Shown piece by piece: positions 17,603 through 25,502 of a stretch of DNA of 64,000 nt. The notes beneath the pieces are model-generated. The model ran no database searches. It was given only the letters and a program-made list of their open reading frames with translations, and had not been told where the DNA came from. The DNA comes from Segatella copri (GTDB lineage: Bacteria; Bacteroidota; Bacteroidia; Bacteroidales; Bacteroidaceae). The position numbers and the translations under genes are program-made. The first letter of the stretch is position 1, and each line of letters starts with the position of its first letter. The stretch lies in NCBI RefSeq assembly GCF_002224675.1, contig NZ_NMPZ01000005.1:111022-175021 (forward strand), in the 5' to 3' direction.

Positions 17603-19438
17603 CTATTTATAAAAACGATTTACTTTAAAGAAATAGAGATAATTCAGATAGACTCCATCACCATCACGCCCATCCAAATTCTCGGCATTTGTTCTGCCAT
17701 TCTTTTTCCCATCCTTTAAGTCGCTATTAGACAAAGGAATTAGCTTGTCTGCCAACACGCTGAGTAATGTAGTGGGAGTATCCTGCCTGGCTATCAACTT
17801 GTACATATTAAATGAATTTTTCAAATTCTCATTAGCCCCCATAATGAAATTCTGAGCAGAAAGCCATCCCAGATTTGTATATTGCGCTCTAAGCGAATAA
17901 GCCCAAACAAAGGCATAAACGACAAATTGCTCAAATAGCTCCATATCTTCTTTGGTTGGATATGACTCCGGACAGAACCTATCTACATACAGGAGTACCG
18001 AAGTATCAAACAGCAATCGAGCAATACCATTGCCTACTCCCTTCTTGAAATAGCGATCCAATGTCTTCACTATAATATTGTCGTTGATATAGAACCCCTC
18101 GTACTTGCTATTATCTTGAATGTCCTTTAGTATGGCATAATAATGCTTCGTATATTCAAAGAAAGGTTTGCCTGCTATAATTGGAGCGTCCAATTGAAAT
18201 GCATTGATATTGCGAGTTCCAGAAACGAATGGCATAGCAGAAGAATTTACCATATCTGCATAACAATAAGCACTCTTATAGAATTGAGCATAAGGAGTTC
18301 GTGCAGAACGAGTAATCCCCTTGAACATGTGGATATTACGTTCATCCAACACTTCTGCCCTATTGCCATTTACCCATTCTTTGATACGATACAGATAGTT
18401 TCCGAAAAAATCTGCCAAACCACTTTGAGATATTTGTTCCCATCCCTTGACGATTCTTTCAACCTCATTCTCCTCTATACCAATCATTTCACGTAAATGA
18501 TAAGCTTTCAGCAAATCATGTGGATATAGAGCTTTGCCACGAGCATTCTGAGAATCAAAGAACTGAAAGGCTTCAGAAACGTCAGATGTGACAACAACAA
18601 TAAGTTCACATCTGTTCTCTACAAATTCTTCCAGTCTTCTACACTCCCGTTCCTTTACATAAAAGTCTTCTTTCTGTTGTTGGCTTGCTTCCAAATCAGG
18701 TTTGCTGACGCGTCGTTCCAATGCTCGATAATTATTGGATATATTACGGGCATTATACTCATTATCATATAATTCTTGCTGGAGAAAGGCTATATCGTTC
18801 TTCCCCAAAGCCTTTAACAACAAAGAGAACGTAATGATTCTCTGCAAGCCATCAACTATATCATACGAGCCTTGGCTTGATGCTCGATGAAGAATCAGAG
18901 TACCTACCCTGTAACTTTCTTTATTTTCATTCATCGCTTCGATAATATCATCAAGCAACTGTATTGCATTACGAGCAGTCCACTTATATGGACGCTGATA
19001 GATCGGAATCGACAGATTCACACCATTAATGGGTTCCCCGCCATTCGAAATCGTTTGACGAAGAAGCAAATCACCAACAGTAGTTATAGACAACGTAAGT
19101 TTATCCTTTTGGGATTGTTGTTCAACTGATTGTTGTTCAACTATATGTATTTGCGAATTATCGTCTTTCGCCCTATTGATAATGATAGTATTCTCTATGG
19201 TATCTCCCATCGTCCAATACTTATACCCATCAATATGAAGATAAGGGAAATTATATTTCCACCATTGTTGTGGAACACCAAATTCTCTTTGTGACTGGAC
19301 AAAAAAGACGAATTCCTCATCAGACAAGGCACATTTATTCCTCACAATGTACTCATGAGGACACGTAGGCATTGTCTTGGCAAAAGTCCATTGACATTTA
19401 CCTATCAAACGGCGTAATTTTACTTCATCATAGTTCAT
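17603..19438 (-). CDS. DUF262 protein with N-terminal WTFAKTMP/DGYKYWTMG domain, no HNH
   Basis: A 611-aa protein. Residues 1-90 form a small domain (CQWTFAKTMPTCPHEYIVR...YLHIDGYKYWTMGDTIENTIIINRA), which I recall as a stand-alone protein or fused part in accessory DNA of other bacteria. A Q/S-rich linker (~95-112) leads to DUF262, with IPIYQRPYKW (144-153), YRVGTLILHR and IVDGLQR (194-200). The usual DGQQR is DGLQR here, so catalysis may be altered. The C-terminal half is helical and lacks a recognisable HNH motif. It is the first gene of the operon, with a TATCTTTG element 30 bp upstream, and may act as specificity or regulatory partner of the nuclease-bearing DUF262 protein. Confidence 0.82.
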   Translation of the reverse strand: MNYDEVKLRRLIGKCQWTFAKTMPTCPHEYIVRNKCALSDEEFVFFVQSQREFGVPQQWWKYNFPYLHIDGYKYWTMGDTIENTIIINRAKDDNSQIHIVEQQSVEQQSQKDKLTLSITTVGDLLLRQTISNGGEPINGVNLSIPIYQRPYKWTARNAIQLLDDIIEAMNENKESYRVGTLILHRASSQGSYDIVDGLQRIITFSLLLKALGKNDIAFLQQELYDNEYNARNISNNYRALERRVSKPDLEASQQQKEDFYVKERECRRLEEFVENRCELIVVVTSDVSEAFQFFDSQNARGKALYPHDLLKAYHLREMIGIEENEVERIVKGWEQISQSGLADFFGNYLYRIKEWVNGNRAEVLDERNIHMFKGITRSARTPYAQFYKSAYCYADMVNSSAMPFVSGTRNINAFQLDAPIIAGKPFFEYTKHYYAILKDIQDNSKYEGFYINDNIIVKTLDRYFKKGVGNGIARLLFDTSVLLYVDRFCPESYPTKEDMELFEQFVVYAFVWAYSLRAQYTNLGWLSAQNFIMGANENLKNSFNMYKLIARQDTPTTLLSVLADKLIPLSNSDLKDGKKNGRTNAENLDGRDGDGVYLNYLYFFKVNRFYK

Positions 19439-19467
19439 ATTTTATGAAATTATTTGTTATGTCGGCA

Positions 19468-19475
19468 CAAAGATA
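19468..19475 (-). promoter_or_regulatory. -7 promoter element (TATCTTTG) of the DUF262 operon
   Basis: TATCTTTG on the minus strand, 30 bp upstream of the first DUF262 gene, in the 151-bp gap shared with the divergent WYL gene. The same gap contains a T8/A7 palindromic run (about 19507-19530) that could be a regulator site or simply AT-rich DNA. Confidence 0.55.
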
Positions 19476-19589
19476 AGAAAAACCTGTATCAAATCATAGG
19501 ACAAGTTCTTTTTTTTAAGAAAAAAAGTATCACAAATCAATAAAATCACAAAAATCTCGTTATTTAATGTAGATAAAATCGTATATAAC

Positions 19590-20522
19590 ATGAGAACTCA
19601 AGCGAAATTCAAAGAATACATTTGGTTGGTAAACACCATCAACAAAGCCCGAGCTATTTCTTTTACAGATATTCAAAAGAAATGGCTTGAAACAGACATG
19701 AGCGAAGGAATAGAATTGGCTCGTTCAACCTTCAATCGACACAAAGATGCCATAGAAGACATTTTTGGCATATACATCGAGTGCAACAGGAAAAACGGAT
19801 ATAAATATTCTATTGGAAATCCTGAAGCATTAGAGTCCGACTCCATACAAAACTGGATGTTAGCCACACTTGCATCCAACAATATTATTAGCGAATGTGT
19901 ATCGCTTCAAGATAGGATTGTGCTTGAAACTGTACCCTATGAAGGCGAAAGCCTCAAACTAATCCTTGATGCCATGAAACGAAACATCAAGATAACCATT
20001 CTTTACAAGAGGTATGGCAATACAAATGCCAAAAGCTATACTATCGAGCCATATTGCATAAAATTGCATAAGCAACGTTGGTATGTATTGGGACACTTCC
20101 ATTATACAGAAGCAGAAACCCAAGAAGTAAAGGATTACTATGCCCTATTCTCACTTGATAGAATCAAAAGCATAGAATTCACAGATACCAAATTTGAGAT
20201 AACTCAAGACTTCAACGCTCAAGATTACTTCAAGGAATATTACGGAGTGCTGATTGGCGACGGTACTTCTGTTGAACGAATTAGATTTAGAGCTTACGAT
20301 TACGAACAGTATCGAGTAAAAGACTTACCTCTCCATGCTACTCAAAAAGCTATCGCAAAAGGCGACAACTATATGGACTTCGAAATCACCATGCGCCCTA
20401 CCGTAGATTTCTTTGGATATTTAATGAGCCGGGGAAGCCTATTGATAATTCTCTCACCAGAATGGTTGGCTGAACAGATACACGACTTGCATCGAGACGC
20501 AATGAGAATGTATGAAAAATAG
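19590..20522 (+). CDS. WYL-domain transcriptional regulator
   Basis: A 310-aa protein with an N-terminal winged-helix-like DNA-binding part (residues ~1-75, SFTDIQKKWL...LARSTFNRHKDAIEDIFGIYIEC) and a WYL domain at about 130-205 (IEPYCIKLHKQRWYVLGHFHY). A WCX-like C-terminal extension follows (RFRAYDYEQYRVKDLPLHATQ...). WYL proteins often repress phage-defence operons and sense nucleic-acid ligands (BrxR and CapW are examples). Here the gene is divergent from the DUF262 pair with a 151-bp shared promoter region, so it is the obvious candidate regulator of that operon. Confidence 0.88.
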   Translation: MRTQAKFKEYIWLVNTINKARAISFTDIQKKWLETDMSEGIELARSTFNRHKDAIEDIFGIYIECNRKNGYKYSIGNPEALESDSIQNWMLATLASNNIISECVSLQDRIVLETVPYEGESLKLILDAMKRNIKITILYKRYGNTNAKSYTIEPYCIKLHKQRWYVLGHFHYTEAETQEVKDYYALFSLDRIKSIEFTDTKFEITQDFNAQDYFKEYYGVLIGDGTSVERIRFRAYDYEQYRVKDLPLHATQKAIAKGDNYMDFEITMRPTVDFFGYLMSRGSLLIILSPEWLAEQIHDLHRDAMRMYEK

Positions 20523-20601
20523 AATCTCACTCAAATCCCAATCTTCAGGAAGGTAGTACAATGTTTTAAAGTAGAAAAGAGATTTTAGATAAAAACAGAA
20601 A

Positions 20602-20871
20602 CTTTCCTTTTTAAAAGGAAATAATTGCCGATTTCTTTCCTTTTTAGAAGGAAACTTTCTACATTTGCAGCCGATTGTAGGAATCGATTTTGATGGAATA
20701 GGAATAGGAACAGGAATAGGAATAGGAATAGGCAAGACCATGGCTCAAAGCACCATGATCTTGCCCTTTTCTATTCTGACTTTTGCCACACCCATCTCGT
20801 TCAGCGCCGTGATGATTTCCTGCAAGCTTGCCCTGCGGGAGAAGCGGAAGTGGATGAGCTTACCCATATTC
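20602..20871. repeat. Right direct repeat of the island flank
   Basis: This region matches 14618-14798 in the same orientation. It contains two hairpins of the form CTTTCCTTTT..AAAAGGAAA, an orphan TACATTTG element at 20660-20667, the GGAATA tandem tract, and the last ~125 bp of the anti-sigma gene. The right copy is complete and the left one is deleted internally. Confidence 0.72.
20695..20732. repeat. GGAATA hexanucleotide tandem repeat
   Basis: Six units of GGAATA (one reads GGAACA) lie 12 bp downstream of the anti-sigma stop codon. The left flank copy has only about one unit, so the tract length varies. The proline-isoleucine-rich frame on the opposite strand is only a translation of this repeat. 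Confidence 0.85.
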
Positions 20872-21857
20872 GCCTGGGATTGGAAGACTACGGTCTTGTT
20901 GTACCAGGCTCCGATGTCGCTCATCGCCTCTGCCAGCGTAACCTGATCCATATCGAAATCGCCTTCCAGCCAGTCGGAGGCTGAAGGGGAAGCCTTAGAC
21001 ACTACTATCTTATCCGCCTGGAGCGTAGCAGTCTGCCCCGGGCGCATCTCTACCTCCGTATCGGCATTGCTCACCTTCACCTTGCCCTGCATCAGGGTTA
21101 CCTTTGGGGCATCCTTGCGATAGGCTTTCACATCGAATATAGTACCTAATACCTGCGTCTGCATCTCGCCCGCCTTTACCACAAAAGGACGATGAGGATT
21201 CTTGGTTACCTCGAAATGAGCCTCGCCCTTCAGACGGACTTCCCGGACTTCTGCATCATCGAAAGATGCAGGATATTCGAGCGTAGAATTGGCGTTGAGC
21301 ATCACCTTGGTGCCATCGCTCAGCGTTACCAATGTGGTGGTTGCTGCCGGGGTAGAAACCACGCAATAGCCATTGCTCAGGGTCTGCTCCACCTGCTTGG
21401 GAGAAGTGACCTCCGAGAAAAGTTCCATGGAGAACTCCGTAGGCTGAGAAATCTCCTGGGATGAACGGAAAATAAAAAGGAAGAGGCTTGCCGCTACTGC
21501 AACTGAGGCAGTAATCCAAGCCCGGATTCGGGCTTTGGAAATCTTTCTGGATGAAGATTCTCCTCCGATTTCATCCTCTATCTTTTTCTCAGACAATTCA
21601 TCTTCTGCCTTCTGTAGATGTTCCTCCTCAGAAGAAATATGCTTCTTCTCGAAGGCTTCCCAAGCTGCCAGCGTTTCTTCCTTCGAAGGCTCATCGCCCA
21701 AGGCTTCCCCGAATATCTGGGAAAGCCGGGCATCAGAAACATTTTCTGAAGTTTTCTCAGAAATCTTCTCAGAAACTTTCTCAGAAGCATTCTCAGAAAC
21801 ATTTTCTGATACAGAATCCATTCTATAATCCAGTTCTTGATCTTGATTCTTATTCAT
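20745..21857 (-). CDS. FecR-type anti-sigma factor with tandem VSE repeats
   Basis: A 370-aa protein. The N-terminal cytoplasmic part includes a repeat block at residues ~15-43 (VSENVSENASEKVSEKISEK...) encoded by a 12-nt tandem repeat. A membrane span (ITASVAVAASLFLFIF) lies at about 114-129. A FecR domain follows (VTLSDGTKVMLNANSTLEYPASF...VRLKGEAHFEVTKNPHRPFVV...VLGTIFDVKAY), and a DUF4974 domain ends the protein (LAEAMSDIGAWYNKTVVFQSQ...). It probably inhibits the sigma factor encoded 11 bp upstream. The repeat lies in the cytoplasmic part, where its length could tune sigma binding. The 3' end was duplicated at 14618-14798. Confidence 0.9.
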   Translation of the reverse strand: MNKNQDQELDYRMDSVSENVSENASEKVSEKISEKTSENVSDARLSQIFGEALGDEPSKEETLAAWEAFEKKHISSEEEHLQKAEDELSEKKIEDEIGGESSSRKISKARIRAWITASVAVAASLFLFIFRSSQEISQPTEFSMELFSEVTSPKQVEQTLSNGYCVVSTPAATTTLVTLSDGTKVMLNANSTLEYPASFDDAEVREVRLKGEAHFEVTKNPHRPFVVKAGEMQTQVLGTIFDVKAYRKDAPKVTLMQGKVKVSNADTEVEMRPGQTATLQADKIVVSKASPSASDWLEGDFDMDQVTLAEAMSDIGAWYNKTVVFQSQANMGKLIHFRFSRRASLQEIITALNEMGVAKVRIEKGKIMVL

Positions 21858-21868
21858 GATTTTTCCTC

Positions 21869-22411
21869 CTAATTCTCTATGTTTGTATGCTTCATTCGCT
21901 CGCGCAAGATGGCGAGTGCCTTGGAAATATGCTTCTTCACGGTGTTGGGACTGATGCCCAGCCTGTCGGCTGCCTGCTGATAGGTGAGATGCTCGAAATA
22001 GCAGAGGCGGAGAATCGTGCAGGTGGGTTCCTTCAGCTCTCTCGCTATCTGCTCCGCCTGTTGCAGCAGGCGCTCGTGTTCCTCATACTGGGTACTCATA
22101 TCGTATCGGGTGGCCTCTATCAGCGCCTCTACGTTGGTCTGCTCCACCTGCTGGTGCTTGAGCCAGTTGAGACAGGCATTTCTCACCGATGCATAGAGCC
22201 AGCTCCTCCTTGTTTCCATCTGCAAGGAGGAGAATTGGTTCCACGCCTTCTCGAAAACATCTCCCACAATGTCACGGGCCTCGTTGCCGTCTCCCAAAAG
22301 GGACACGGCATAACGCACCAATCGAGGATACATTTCCAGGAATAGCTGCTTAAAGTCGTTGTCTTTCGCTCTGTCCTGCGCCACTACCTTTATATTTATT
22401 TCTTGTTGCAT
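21869..22411 (-). CDS. ECF-type RNA polymerase sigma factor (third system)
   Basis: A 180-aa protein with region 2 (DFKQLFLEMYPRLVRYAVSLLGDGNEARDIVGDVFEKAW) and region 4 (LRLCYFEHLTYQQAADRLGISPNTVKKHISKALAILRERM). It is not closely related in sequence to the two sigma copies at the start of the window. The gene starts inside the receptor gene upstream, with a 62-bp overlap, so its translation is probably coupled to the receptor. The order here is receptor, sigma, anti-sigma, reversed from the duplicated systems. Confidence 0.92.
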   Translation of the reverse strand: MQQEINIKVVAQDRAKDNDFKQLFLEMYPRLVRYAVSLLGDGNEARDIVGDVFEKAWNQFSSLQMETRRSWLYASVRNACLNWLKHQQVEQTNVEALIEATRYDMSTQYEEHERLLQQAEQIARELKEPTCTILRLCYFEHLTYQQAADRLGISPNTVKKHISKALAILRERMKHTNIEN

Positions 22412-24905
22412 TGAATGTATATCTCACATTCATAAGAATTTTCTGATTATCTGCATATCGGGTTAACGTGCGATGCGACTGCGTGCCGTTTGCCTCGAAA
22501 TAATAATATCCTGTATGCAAGAGGTCTTGCACTACAAACATCACCTTGAGGGCATCATTCTTCAGGAAGTTCTTGGAAACCCGGAACTGCATGTTGCCCG
22601 TACATTTCCTTCTTCCGATTCCCATCTCCGCCCTCGTGCTGACATTGCCCGAAAGATTCATGAACCACCGGTGGGGAAGCCTCAGATTATTGTTCATACT
22701 GAATGTAAACTGAGGCTGGTTTTTGCCAAACTCGGGGATATTGAGATGATCTACATTATCATGACCGTAGAAGACACTCGCCGTGAGGTTAGGATACCAG
22801 ATTCCAAACGAAGGCGCCACACGGATATTGGCTCCACAATAGTAGGAATGAGGCACTGAAGCCATCGTCTGCAAAAGCACACTCGGATGATTCACCTCAT
22901 CGTAAGGCTTGTACCAGGTCATGTACATATCAAGTACATAGTTGTAGTAAGCCATAAACGACAACCACTTGTAATTGCCCGACAGGTTGAAACTGTGCTG
23001 CTTCTGAGGCTTGAGATGAGGGTCACCGGACTTGTACTCGTACTTGCTGTCGTAGTCGATGCTGCTCTGAAGCATGACGTAGATAGGACTGTACTTGTTC
23101 AGACGATAGGAGAAGGCAAGATTCAGATTATCCTTGCTGTAGCCGATGGATGCAAATGGAATCCAATCCCTGTAGCTGGGACTCTGTTCCGCCTGCAGCA
23201 CATCCTTCTCGTAATAATCGGTTTTCTGGTATTCGTATCGCAAACCGGCTCCATAGTTCATGTGTCCGATGTTCAGATAATACTCCAGGAATCCGGCATA
23301 GATAGACTGGCGGATGTGGTTGAAGGCATCGGCAGAAAAGCCGCTCTGGGTGAAGTCGTTGTGGCGGTTAGTAAACATCTCTTCCGTTCCGAAGGAAAGC
23401 CTACCCTTCCACAAAGGTCCCGACACCACCAGCTTGGCAGCATAGAGATTACTCTTCACCTTGCTCTCTGATTCCGCATCCAGCTGTCCGTCGTTTATCG
23501 CCGTCTGGGTGCTCTGGCTCACCTTATTATAGAAGTCGCCATTGAAATTGATGTTCCATTTGCCGAAATCGCCATTATAATAGGCATTCACGCTATGCGA
23601 CCAATGGGGCTTGCTTTTCGAAAACAGATCTACGCCCATGCTTTCCGTCAGTTTACCATCCTCCCACACATCGGTTGCTCCCCAGCTGTGGGTGTAGTTG
23701 TTGCCTATCATGTTGATTGTCTCATAGCGCATACCCAGCGATTGCTGCTCGGAAATCTCATAGTTGAAACCTGCGTTCATAAGAATCTCTCCACCAAGGG
23801 TTTTCGTGGTTCTACGGCTGTTGAATTCCCAGTCGCTGGTAGTATGGAGCTGGGTTTCTGAATGGGCGGTGGTGTGCGAGCGTTCCAATCCCGCTCCCAC
23901 TTCGCCGAAGATATCGAGTCCGCCCGTGCGGTAGTTCAACTGCACATCCTCATAGCCATGAGGCGAATAACGACCCTGTATATATTCAGAATAAAGGCTT
24001 CCGCTCAAGCCCTGTCCGCGCTTGCGAACGGCACGCAGACGGATTACGGCATTGGTCTTGGAACTATACTGCGCTCCGGGAACGGTAACGATTTCTGCCT
24101 TCAGAATATCCTTGGCGCTCAATCGCTTGAGTTCGTTCAGATTCTCCAGTTTCCTGCCGTTGAGATAAATCTCGGGCGCTCCACGACCGATGATTTCCCA
24201 ACTGCCTGCTTCTCCCGAAACGAAGGGCAACTGGCTGATCATATCTTCTGCAGAACCCAGTTCGCCCAGGATGGTACCTGATACCAGGGTGGTGAAGGCA
24301 CCGTCCTTATACACCACATTGGGGCGGGTACTCTTGATGGTTACCGCCTTCAACTGCTGTGTGTCGGGATGCAGACCGATGTGCATGGTAGGCTTGCAGG
24401 CCAGGGTCTGCGACTTATAGCCCACAAAAGAAACCTTCAGCATCACATCCTTATCGGCATAAGGAAGCACGAAGCTTCCATCCTCTGCCGTTACGCAACC
24501 GGCCACATAAGCCTTGCTGACGGAGGAAATCAACACCACGTTGGCGAAAGGCAGAGGCTTCTGGTGCTCATCCACCACCCTGCCCTTGATCTGTTCCACC
24601 CGGGTTGTCTTGCCCGTGTATTGAACGGCAAAATAGGTGTTGTGCTCTACGAAGGAGAAAGGTTTTCCCTGCAGCACCATCTCCAGGGCTTCCTTCTGTC
24701 GCTTAGCCTGGATATTGGCGGTTACGTGATATTGGTCGGTAGCCTGATAGGCAAAGAGGATATTCTTCTCGCCCGCCTTTTCAATCTTCTTCAACACGGA
24801 AGTAAGCGTTTCGTTATGCACCTGAAAGGTCATACCTCTGCTTTGAGCAAATAGGGAAATGCTCAAGACAAGACACAGTAAAAGGGAAGTCGTTCTTTTC
24901 ATCAT
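22350..24905 (-). CDS. STN-domain outer-membrane beta-barrel receptor (third system)
   Basis: An 851-aa protein read from MMKRTTSLLLCLVLSISLFAQ (signal peptide). The frame is open 70 codons further upstream, but that extension has no signal sequence at its start and crosses the promoter region. After the signal come an STN-like domain (LTSVLKKIEKAGEKNILFAYQ...), a carboxypeptidase-regulatory-like domain (GRVVDEHQKPLPFANVVLISS), a plug-like region (EDMISQLPFVSG...IYLNGRKLENLNEL) and an OMP_b-brl_3-type barrel. It is likely the sensor and uptake receptor of the sigma/anti-sigma pair downstream. TATTTTTG elements at 24988-24995 and 24996-25003 (minus strand) are candidate promoters. Confidence 0.88.
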   Translation of the reverse strand: MMKRTTSLLLCLVLSISLFAQSRGMTFQVHNETLTSVLKKIEKAGEKNILFAYQATDQYHVTANIQAKRQKEALEMVLQGKPFSFVEHNTYFAVQYTGKTTRVEQIKGRVVDEHQKPLPFANVVLISSVSKAYVAGCVTAEDGSFVLPYADKDVMLKVSFVGYKSQTLACKPTMHIGLHPDTQQLKAVTIKSTRPNVVYKDGAFTTLVSGTILGELGSAEDMISQLPFVSGEAGSWEIIGRGAPEIYLNGRKLENLNELKRLSAKDILKAEIVTVPGAQYSSKTNAVIRLRAVRKRGQGLSGSLYSEYIQGRYSPHGYEDVQLNYRTGGLDIFGEVGAGLERSHTTAHSETQLHTTSDWEFNSRRTTKTLGGEILMNAGFNYEISEQQSLGMRYETINMIGNNYTHSWGATDVWEDGKLTESMGVDLFSKSKPHWSHSVNAYYNGDFGKWNINFNGDFYNKVSQSTQTAINDGQLDAESESKVKSNLYAAKLVVSGPLWKGRLSFGTEEMFTNRHNDFTQSGFSADAFNHIRQSIYAGFLEYYLNIGHMNYGAGLRYEYQKTDYYEKDVLQAEQSPSYRDWIPFASIGYSKDNLNLAFSYRLNKYSPIYVMLQSSIDYDSKYEYKSGDPHLKPQKQHSFNLSGNYKWLSFMAYYNYVLDMYMTWYKPYDEVNHPSVLLQTMASVPHSYYCGANIRVAPSFGIWYPNLTASVFYGHDNVDHLNIPEFGKNQPQFTFSMNNNLRLPHRWFMNLSGNVSTRAEMGIGRRKCTGNMQFRVSKNFLKNDALKVMFVVQDLLHTGYYYFEANGTQSHRTLTRYADNQKILMNVRYTFNATRNKYKGSGAGQSERQRL

Positions 24906-25036
24906 TTTTCTTGTTTTTATGATTCTACTTTGTTCATAATACAACATCCCCCTGGAATCGGGTACGCCTATTTTAAAAATTTTGTTGCAAAAATACAAAA
25001 ATAATTGGGAATTGCAGCATTTTAGGAAGAAATGAT

Positions 25037-25044
25037 TAACTTTG
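25037..25044 (+). promoter_or_regulatory. -7 promoter element (TAACTTTG) of the His-rich/receptor operon
   Basis: TAACTTTG on the plus strand, 53 bp upstream of the His-rich gene, in the divergent gap shared with the STN receptor. Confidence 0.55.
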
Positions 25045-25097
25045 CAAACGGAAAAATCAGAAGACTGTAGATAATTGCAGAAAATAAATATTGTTAA

Positions 25098-25463
25098 ATG
25101 CAGCGGATAACGCATAAGAGAATCAGAATTTCCTGGCTGCTGCTATTGGTTTACCTGCCGATGCTGCTGGCCGTTACGTTTCACCATCATGGTGAAGCGC
25201 AGGGAACTCATGCTGATTTCTATTGTGCCGATTGTGCCCATCATGTTCATCACGACGGCCATCTGACAGCCCTGCAGAATACCATGCACGACTGTGTGCT
25301 TTGCCAATTGCAAAGCACTCCTTATCTGGCTCCATCCCTCGTGGTTTGGGTTGCCATCGCCGTGCTCCATCTCTCCCCTCGCCGTGCCTTCTGCTCTCCT
25401 TGCTTGTGCAGGGCGAAGGGGGTAAAATCTACCCGTGCTCCACCTTATTCTCTATTTTTATAA
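25098..25463 (+). CDS. Small His/Cys-rich membrane protein (possible metal-related)
   Basis: A 121-aa protein with an N-terminal hydrophobic segment (ISWLLLLVYLPMLLAVTF), a His/Cys-rich loop (HHHGEAQGTHADFYCADCAHHVHHDGH...MHDCVLCQLQ) and a second hydrophobic segment (APSLVVWVAIAVLHL). The layout recalls DUF2946-like proteins near metal uptake genes. Clustered His and Cys suggest binding of zinc or copper. It is 39 bp upstream of a ZnuD-like TonB receptor and probably cotranscribed, so it may be an accessory factor for metal handling (inference). Confidence 0.65.
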   Translation: MQRITHKRIRISWLLLLVYLPMLLAVTFHHHGEAQGTHADFYCADCAHHVHHDGHLTALQNTMHDCVLCQLQSTPYLAPSLVVWVAIAVLHLSPRRAFCSPCLCRAKGVKSTRAPPYSLFL

Positions 25464-25502
25464 ATAATTGAATATTAACAGAATAAGGTAACAAATAACA
25501 TA

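Noticed and set aside
20454..20741. A proline/isoleucine-rich frame on the minus strand
   Set aside because: It translates the GGAATA tandem repeat and hairpins downstream of the anti-sigma stop, with no other support.
24906..25115. A 70-residue N-terminal extension of the third STN receptor
   Set aside because: The extension would put the signal peptide inside the protein and crosses the promoter region. MMKRTTSLLL is a standard signal-peptide start.
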